Part shown: positions 57,360-64,000 of the stretch, one piece after another | Position numbering within the stretch: the stretch's first letter is position 1 | How the letters are laid out: the number at the start of each line of letters is the position of its first letter | From: Rutidosis leptorrhynchoides | Lineage: Eukaryota > Streptophyta > Magnoliopsida > Asterales > Asteraceae | NCBI RefSeq assembly: GCF_046630445.1 | Contig: NC_092338.1 | Coordinates: 147,693,501 to 147,757,500, forward strand | Direction of reading: 5' to 3' | DNA length: 64,000 nucleotides | Translations under genes and position numbers: made by a program | Notes under the pieces: generated by a model | Databases searched by the model: none | The model's input: only the letters and a program-made list of their open reading frames with translations | Told to the model about the DNA's origin: nothing

Positions 57360-60300
57360 TGTAGTGACCCGAACTTTTCCATGTTTATATATATTAATTG
57401 AGATTGATATTTACATGATTAAATGTTTCCAACATGTTAAGCAATCAAACTTGTTAAGACTTGATTAATTGAAATATGTTTCATATAGACAATTGACCAC
57501 CCAAGTTGATCGGTGATTCGCGAACGTTAAAACTTGTAAAAACTATATGATGACATATATATGGATATATATATATATAGTTAACATGATACTATGATAA
57601 GAAAACATATCATAAAGTATATTAACAATGAACTACATATGTAAAAACAAGACTACTAACTTAATGATTTTTAAACGAGACATATATGTAACGATTATCG
57701 TTGTAAAGACATTTAATGTATATATATCATATTAAGAGATATTCATACATGATAATATCATGATAATATAATAATTTAAAATCTCATTTGATATTATAAA
57801 CATTGAGTTAACAACATTTAACAAGATCGTTAACCTAAAGGTTTCAAAACAACACTTACATGTAACGACTAACGATGACTTAACGACTCAGTTAAAATGT
57901 ATATACATGTAGTGTTTTAATATGTATTTATACACTTTTGAAAGACTTCAATACACTTATCAAAATACTTCTACTTAACAAAAATGCTTACAATTACATC
58001 CTCGTTCAGTTTCATCAACAATTCTACTCGTATGCACCCGTATTCGTACTCGTACAATACACAGCTTTTAGATGTATGTACTATTGGTATATACACTCCA
58101 ATGATCAGCTCTTAGCAGCCCATGTGAGTCACCTAACACATGTGGGAACCATCATTTGGCAACTAGCATGAAATATCTCATAAAATTACAAAAATATGAG
58201 TAATCATTCATGACTTATTTACATGAAAACAAAATTACATATCCTTTATATCTAATCCATACACCAACGACCAAAAACACCTACAAACACTTTCATTCTT
58301 CAATTTTATTCATCTAATTGATCTCTCTCAAGTTCTATCTTCAAGTTCTAAGTGTTCTTCATATATTCTACAAGTTCTAGTTACATAAAATCAAGAATAC
58401 TTTCAAGTTTGTTAGCTCACTTCCAATCTTGTAAGGTGATCATCCAACCTCAAGAAATCTTTGTTTCTTACAGTAGGTTATCATCCTAATATAAGGTAAT
58501 AATCATATTCAAACTTTGGTTCAATTTCTATAACTATAACAATCTTATTTCAAGTGATGATCTTACTTGAACTTGTTTTCGTGTCATGATTCTGCTTCAA
58601 GAACTTCGAGCCATCCAAGGATCCTTTGAAGCTAGATCAATTTTTCTCTTTTCCAGTAGGTTTATCCAAGGAACTTAAGGTAGTAATGATGTTCATAACA
58701 TCATTCGATTCATACATATAAAGCTCTCTTATTCGAAGGTTTAAACTTGTAATCACTAGAACATAGTTTAGTTAATTCTAAACTTGTTCGCAAACAAAAG
58801 TTAATCCTTCTAACTTGACTTTTAAAATCAACTAAACACATGTTCTATATCTATATGATATGCTAACTTAATGATTTAAAACCTGGAAACACGAAAAACA
58901 CCGTAAAACCGGATTTACGCCGTCGTAGTAACACCGCGGGCTGTTTTGGGTTAGTTAATTAAAAACTATGATAAAATTTGATTTAAAAGTTGTTATTCTG
59001 AGAAAATGATTTTTATTATGAACATGAAACTATATCCAAAAATTATGGTTAAACTCAAAGTGGAAGTATGTTTTCTAAAATGGTCATCTAGACGTCGTTC
59101 TTTCGACTGAAATGACTACCTTTACAAAAACGACTTGTAACTTATTTTTCCGACTATAAACCTATACTTTTCTGTTTAGATTCAAAAAATAGAGTTCAAT
59201 ATGAAACCATAGCAATTTGATTCACTCAAAACGGATTTAAAATGAAGAAGTTATGGGTAAAACAAGATTGGATAATTTTTCTCATTTTAGCTACGTGAAA
59301 ATTGGTAACAAATCTATTCCAACCATAACTTAATCAACTTGTATTGTATATTATGTAATCTTGAGATACCATAGACACGTATACAATGTTTCGACCTATC
59401 ATGTCGACACATCTATATATATTTCGGAACAACCATAGACACTCTATATGTGAATGTTGGAGTTAGCTATACAGGGTTGAGGTTGATTCCAAAATATATA
59501 TAGTTTGAGTTGTGATCAATACTGAGATACGTATACACTGGGTCGTGGATTGATTCAAGATAATATTTATCGATTTATTTCTGTACATCTAACCGTGGAC
59601 AACTAGTTGTAGGTTACTAACGAGGACAGCTGACTTAATAAACTTAAAACATCAAAATATATTAAAAGTGTTGTAAATATATTTTGAACATACTTTGATA
59701 TATATGTATATATTGTTATAGGTTCGTGAATCAACCAGTGGCCAAGTCTTACTTCCCGACGAAGTAAAAATCTGTAAAAGTGAGTTATAGTCCCACTTTT
59801 AAAATCTAATATTTTTGGGATGAGAATACATGCAGGTTTTATAAATGATTTACAAAATAGACACAAGTACGTGAAACTACATTCTATGGTTGAATTATCG
59901 AAATCGAATATGCCCCTTTTTATTAAGTCTGGTAATCTAAGAATTAGGGAACAGACACCCTAATTGACGCGAATCCTAAAGATAGATCTATTGGGCCTAA
60001 CAAACCCCATCCAAAGTACCGGATGCTTTAGTACTTCGAAATTTATATCATATCCGAAGGGTGTCCCGGAATGATGGGGATATTCTTATATATGCATCGT
60101 GTTATTGTCGGTTACCAGGTGTTCACCATATGAATGATTTTTATCTCTATGTATGGGATGTGTATTGAAATATGAAATCTTGTGGTCTATTGTTACGATT
60201 TGATATATATAGGTTAAACCTATAACTCACCAACATTTTTGTTGACGTTTAAAGCATGTTTATTCTCAGGTGAATATTAAGAGCTTCCGCTGTTGCATAC

Positions 60301-60613
60301 TAAAATAAGGACAAGATTTGGAGTCCATGTTTGTATGATATTGTGTAAAAACTGCATTCAAGAAACTGATTTCGATGTAACATATTTGTATTGTAAACCA
60401 TTATGTAATGGTCGTGTGTAAACAGGATATTTTAGATTATCATTATTTGATAATCTACGTAAAGTTTTTTAAACCTTTATTTATGAAATAAAGGTTATGG
60501 TTTGTTTTAAAAATGAATGCAGTCTTTGAAAAACGTCTCATATAGAGGTCAAAACCTCGCAACGAAATCAATTAATATGGAACGTTTTTAATCAATAAGA
60601 ACGGGACATTTCA
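57360..60613 (+). repeat. 5' LTR of the third Ty3 element, 3254 bp
   Basis: Begins TGTAGTGACCCGAACTTTTC and ends CATTTCA before GTTGGTATCAGAGC. It shares blocks with the other LTRs: GTACTATTGGTATATACACT (about 58079), GACGCGAATCCTAAAGATAG (about 59966) and TTCTCAGGTGAATATTAAG (about 60263). It lacks the long TA runs of LTR2/LTR3. Confidence 0.9.
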
Positions 60614-60615
60614 GT

Positions 60616-60627
60616 TGGTATCAGAGC
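60616..60627 (+). other. Primer binding site of the third element
   Basis: TGGTATCAGAGC, exact initiator-Met tRNA type, two bases after the LTR. Confidence 0.9.
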
Positions 60628-60822
60628 GTTGGTCTTAGAGAACCAGAAAATTTGCATTAGTGTGTCTTATCGAGTTTGTTAGGATGCATTGGTGAGTCTG
60701 GACTTCGACCGTGTTTTCTTTAAAAATGATTGCTTAACATTTTTGTTGGAAACTATATATTTTTAACATATGAATATTATGTGATATATTAATCTCTTAA
60801 CGTGTTTGATATTATGTGATAG

Positions 60823-61437
60823 ATGTCTACCTCTAGAACAAGTCCCATTGACTCACCTAATAATAATGAAGAGTCAAATGTAAATTGGAATGATTTGTGG
60901 ACTGATTCACAAGTTCCCGAAGAGGAACCGGAAGAAGAGTCGGAACCGGAAGAAGAATCGGAACCGGAAGAAGAATCGGAACCGGATGAAGAAATAGAAC
61001 CGGTGGGGGAAATAATAAAACGGTTAAGTAAAAGAAAATCCTCAACCAACCGACCAAAGTTAATTATGGTCAATGGTGTTTCCGCCAAGGAAGCAAAATA
61101 TTGGGAGGATTACCAATTCTCCGATGAATCGGATTCCGATGAGAATTCCGATGATGTTATAGAAATTACCCCAACTGAATTTAAAAAGGCAAAAGAAAAT
61201 AATAAGGGAAAGGGCATAAAAATAGAGAAATCTAATTCCAACCCCGATGAACTTTATATGTATCGTCAACCCCCGAAGTCCTTAAGTTGTAACAATGACC
61301 CGGGAACCTCTAAACCACCAGGTTTTTCTAAACCAATGTGGATAACGACGGCTCGTATTAGGGGAAAATCATATATCCCTAGAAACTTGGCAAAACGAAC
61401 CAAAACCGAAGAAGAAGAAACAAGCGAGTCGGAATAA
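60823..61437 (+). mobile_element. Pre-gag acidic ORF of the third element (204 residues, unknown function)
   Basis: Open frame: WNDLWTDSQVP near residue 25, an EEPEEESEPEEESEP-type repeat (about 32-55), a Lys-rich patch (IIKRLSKRKSS), an acidic Ser patch (DESDSDENSDDVIEITPTEF), a second basic patch (NNKGKGIKIEKS), then KPMWITTARIRGKSYIPRNL and an acidic end. The DSQ[LV]P and ITARI motifs match the pre-gag ORF at 5617-6039. Alternating acidic and basic blocks suggest a disordered nucleic-acid or chaperone-binding protein; that is inference. No enzyme motif. Confidence 0.65.
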
Positions 61438-61573
61438 GATAGTTGTATTCATGTGGTGTAATATATGTAATATAGTGTGCTTATGCTTTATGATATATGT
61501 AAAAATTGCTTGTATTAATAAGTATTTTTTTATGAATCTAACTCTTGTCTATTTTACAGTATAAAAACACAAA

Positions 61574-62257
61574 ATGGATAGACAACCCAATATTTTAAGA
61601 GACCTACCCGGAGACATGATTGATGAAATCTTGTCTAGAGTCGGCCAGAATTCCTCGGCACAACTATTTAAGGCGAGATTAGTTTGTAAGACATTCGAAG
61701 AACGTTCCAAGAATATCTAGGTTTATAAGAGACTTTCGTTTGAAAGATGGGGGATATCACATTGGGAAACCCATAAGTTACGATGTGTTTACTTTGACGC
61801 ATATATTGCGGGGAACCCAAATGCTATTTTACGCAACGGGTTAAGAAATTATTTTGACTCAATATATCCGAATATTGGACTTCGTGATTTAGAAAAAGGG
61901 GCTAACATGCAACATAAAGAAGCATGTTATGCTTACGGATTAGTAATGTTCGCTTCTCACCAAAGTGAGAACAAGAACATCGGGCTACAACTATTAAACA
62001 AAACGTTTCCACAAGTGACGGAGTCGGTAATTGGGGTAAGAAATGAGGTTTTTAGATTATTACGGGACTGTTGGACATTACGTAACCCTCGTCCCTTTGA
62101 TGATGTTACAACACGCTGTCTTATCAACGGCCATAACGGTTATGTTGCACAAGACCAAGGATGGGAAGTAGTCCTAGTAAAACCAGAATGCATGACTTGT
62201 TTCTGGACGTATGAATTACGTGTCTTTATTGCCTTTGCCGAACGACTTGTGTACTAG
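61574..62257 (+). mobile_element. Host-derived F-box gene carried in the retrotransposon (At2g35280/At1g67623-like)
   Basis: Sits between the pre-gag ORF and gag. It starts MDRQPNILRDLPGDMIDEIL, then SRVGQNSSAQLFKARLVCK, the L-x2-LP-x-D-x3-EILSRV and CK pattern of an F-box. It is followed by the region typical of plant F-box proteins of the At2g35280/At1g67623 type: YIAGNPNAILRNGLRNYF, GLRDLEKGANMQHKEACYAY, GLQLLNKTF, and a tail with CLINGH and CMTCFW. F-box proteins link targets to SCF ubiquitin ligases through SKP1. It is absent at the matching place of the other Ty3 copy (6040-6524). It is broken, with about one interruption. Capture from a host gene is inferred. Confidence 0.7.
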
Positions 62258-62598
62258 CTAGAATTGTCTTCACAACTATCTTGTATCAAAGTTATTGTGT
62301 GCTATATTTCATGCTTTATGTAAAATAAGCGGTATTGTAAGTTTGTAAAATATTGTATAAAAGTTTGAACGCGAAATATTATTATAATCAGTTTTTCATA
62401 TAGAATTGTAGTAGTTGAATTGTATATTAGCTACTAAGTATGAACTTAACGGGTAGGTACTACCCGAATTTAAACTTATAAAACGCTAATATGAAGAAAA
62501 AGCTTTTATAAATGAGTTCATATTATGCTACGAAATACTATTAACTACTCTTAATATTCTGTATGATTAACTTGTTCCATTTAACTATTTTGAAGGAA
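62258..62598. other. Leader between F-box gene and gag, with stem-loop
   Basis: AT-rich. CGGGT-AGGTACT-ACCCG at 62450-62466 forms a 5-bp stem with a 7-base loop, preceded by TTAA as in the nested element at 11038. The flanks (AGTATGAAC, AACGCTAATATGAAG) align with 6385-6424, where the stem-loop is missing. Confidence 0.6.
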
Positions 62599-64000
62599 AT
62601 GGAACCGACTACTCGACACACCGTGAATATGAATGAAGAGGAATTCCGTACTTTTCTAGCTTCAAACATAGCTGCAGTACAGGCTGCGCTACATACCAAC
62701 AATAACATTGGATCTAGCAGTACAGGAAATCGTGTAGGATGCACCTACAAAGAATTCACTGCCTGCAAACCTTTGGAATTTGATGGAACCGAAGGACCGA
62801 TCGGATTGAAACGGTGGACCGAGAAGGTTGAATCGGTGTTTGCCATAAGTAAGTGTACTGAAGAGGACAAAGTGAAGTACGCTACGCATACCTTCACAGG
62901 TTCTGCGTTAACATGGTGGAATACCTATCTAGAGCAAGTGGGACAAGATGATGCGTACGCACTACCGTGGTCAGCATTCAAGCACTTGATGAACGAGAAG
63001 TACCGTCCCAGAACCGAGGTCAATAAGCTCAAGACAGAACTTAGAGGGTTACGAACCCAAGGATTTGATATTACCACGTACGAAAGACGATTCACAGAAT
63101 TGTGCCTATTGTGTCCGGGAGCATTCGAAGATGAGGAAGAGAAGATCGACGCGTTTGTGAAAGGATTACCGGAAAGAATCCAAGAAGATATAAGTTCACA
63201 CGAGCCCGCCTCCATACAACAGGCATGTAGAATGGCTCACAAACTAGTGAACCAGATTGAAGAAAGAATTAAAGAACAGACTGCTGAAGAGGCCAATGTG
63301 AAGCAAGTCAAAAGAAAGTGGGAGGAAAACGGTGATAAGAATCACCAATACAACAACAACAACAATTACAACAATAATCGCAACAATTATCCCAACAATC
63401 GCAACATCAATCGCAACTACAACAAACGGCCCAACAACAACAACAACAACAGCAACTACAACAATCATCCCAACAACAATAATAACCGCAACAACAACAA
63501 CAATCAGAAGCAGCTATGCCAAAGGTGTGAAAAGAATCACTCGGGGTTCTGCACCAAATTTTGCAACAAGTGTAAAAGAAATGGTCATAGCGCGGCGAAA
63601 TGTGAGGTCTACGGACCAGGGGTTAATAGAACGAAAGGAACAAATGGTGTCGGAACGAGTAATGGCGGAGCAAGTAGTGTCGGAGCAAGTTATGCCAATG
63701 TAGTTTGTTATAAATGTGGAAAACCAGGCCACATTATTAGAAATTGCCCGAACCAGGAGAACACGAATGGACAAGGCCGTGGAAGAGTTTTCAATATTAA
63801 TGCGGCAGAGGCACAGGAAGACCCGGAGCTTGTTACGGGTACGTTTCTTATTGACAATAAATCTGCTTACGTTTTATTTGATTCGGGTGCGGATAGAAGC
63901 TATATGAGTAGAGATTTTTGTGCTAAATTAAGTTGTCCATTGACGCCTTTGGATAGTAAATTTTTACTCGAATTAGCAAATGGTAAATTAATTTCAGCAG
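62599..64000 (+). mobile_element. Ty3/gypsy gag-protease frame, open to the window edge
   Basis: Continuous frame of at least 467 codons. Gag: MEPTTRHTVNMNEEEF, capsid-like block (PLEFDGTEGPIGLKRWTEK, YATHTFTGSALTWWN, YRPRTEVNKLK, ITTYERRFTEL, FVKGLPERIQEDI), an Asn-rich linker encoded by CAA/AAC repeats, a first Cys-rich finger (LCQRCEKNHSGFC, CNKCKRNGHSAAKC) and a CCHC knuckle (CYKCGKPGHIIRNC). Protease begins at ELVTGTFLIDN with LFDSGADRSYMS. The Thr- and Val-rich frames over the Asn linker are shadows. No breaks are visible in this part. Confidence 0.9.

Larger units (their letters stand above)
57360..64000 (+). mobile_element. Third Ty3/gypsy element with captured F-box gene (runs off the window)
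   Basis: 5' LTR 57360-60613 (3254 bp), PBS 60616-60627, pre-gag ORF 60823-61437, F-box-like gene 61574-62257, stem-loop 62450-62466, then gag and protease from 62599 to the edge. Related to, but clearly diverged from, the elements at 690-22843. The gag-protease frame is open in everything visible, so it may be whole there; the 3' half and second LTR are outside. Its age cannot be estimated without the other LTR. Confidence 0.88.

Noticed and set aside
63361-63515. CAACAA-rich tract considered as a CRISPR-like or minisatellite array
   Set aside because: It is in frame with gag and encodes an Asn-rich linker; no regular spacer structure.

Overview
The window is nuclear DNA from a flowering plant, most likely a eudicot. 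Asteraceae is my inference from the style of the repeats and is not proven here. The evidence is intron-rich plant genes (MCM7, SAR1, a four-BRCT/PHD protein, a TMEM205-like protein and a plastid-lipase-like protein), Stowaway and PIF-like MITEs, a plant RTE LINE, Helitron-like ends and large Ty3/gypsy elements with unusually long LTRs of about 2.8-3.5 kb.

Layout. 1-690: small DNA-transposon remains (MITE end, Stowaway MITE, Helitron-like end). 690-22843: a complex of related Ty3/gypsy elements. A truncated first LTR and an integrase tail (690-1935) share a middle LTR (1936-5410) with a second copy that runs to a truncated third LTR (19941-22843). Inside the gag of that copy sits a young non-autonomous element (6994-15787). 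Its two 2823-bp LTRs look identical and it is flanked by a CCAAG target duplication. 23744-31174: MCM7 on the plus strand, with two E2F sites upstream. Its 2.7-kb intron 9 is filled by a 5'-truncated RTE LINE that itself carries a second copy of the Stowaway MITE and a huge TTA microsatellite. 33650-36321: SAR1 GTPase, minus strand. 37861-39000: a dead hAT transposase. 40075-46144: BRCT/PHD protein, minus strand. 48237-50040: TMEM205-like membrane protein, plus strand. 52366-55638: chloroplast lipase-like protein, minus strand. 57360 to the right edge: a third Ty3/gypsy element with a 3254-bp LTR, a pre-gag ORF, a captured F-box gene and an open gag-protease frame that runs off the window.

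The five host genes are unrelated in function (replication licensing, COPII budding, DNA-damage/chromatin, membrane protein, plastid lipid hydrolysis). Their order matches, from memory, two Arabidopsis segments: At4g02060-At4g02080-At4g02110 and At3g62560-At3g62580-At3g62590. They therefore look like an unbroken ancestral block. The MCM7 copy has a 4-base deficit in its penultimate coding exon that would remove the C-terminus.

The most unusual content is in the retrotransposons. A pre-gag open reading frame of unknown function sits between the primer binding site and gag in all three families. One family also carries a host-derived F-box gene. An internal copy of the polypurine-tract-adjacent sequence folds as a small stem-loop in two of the families.
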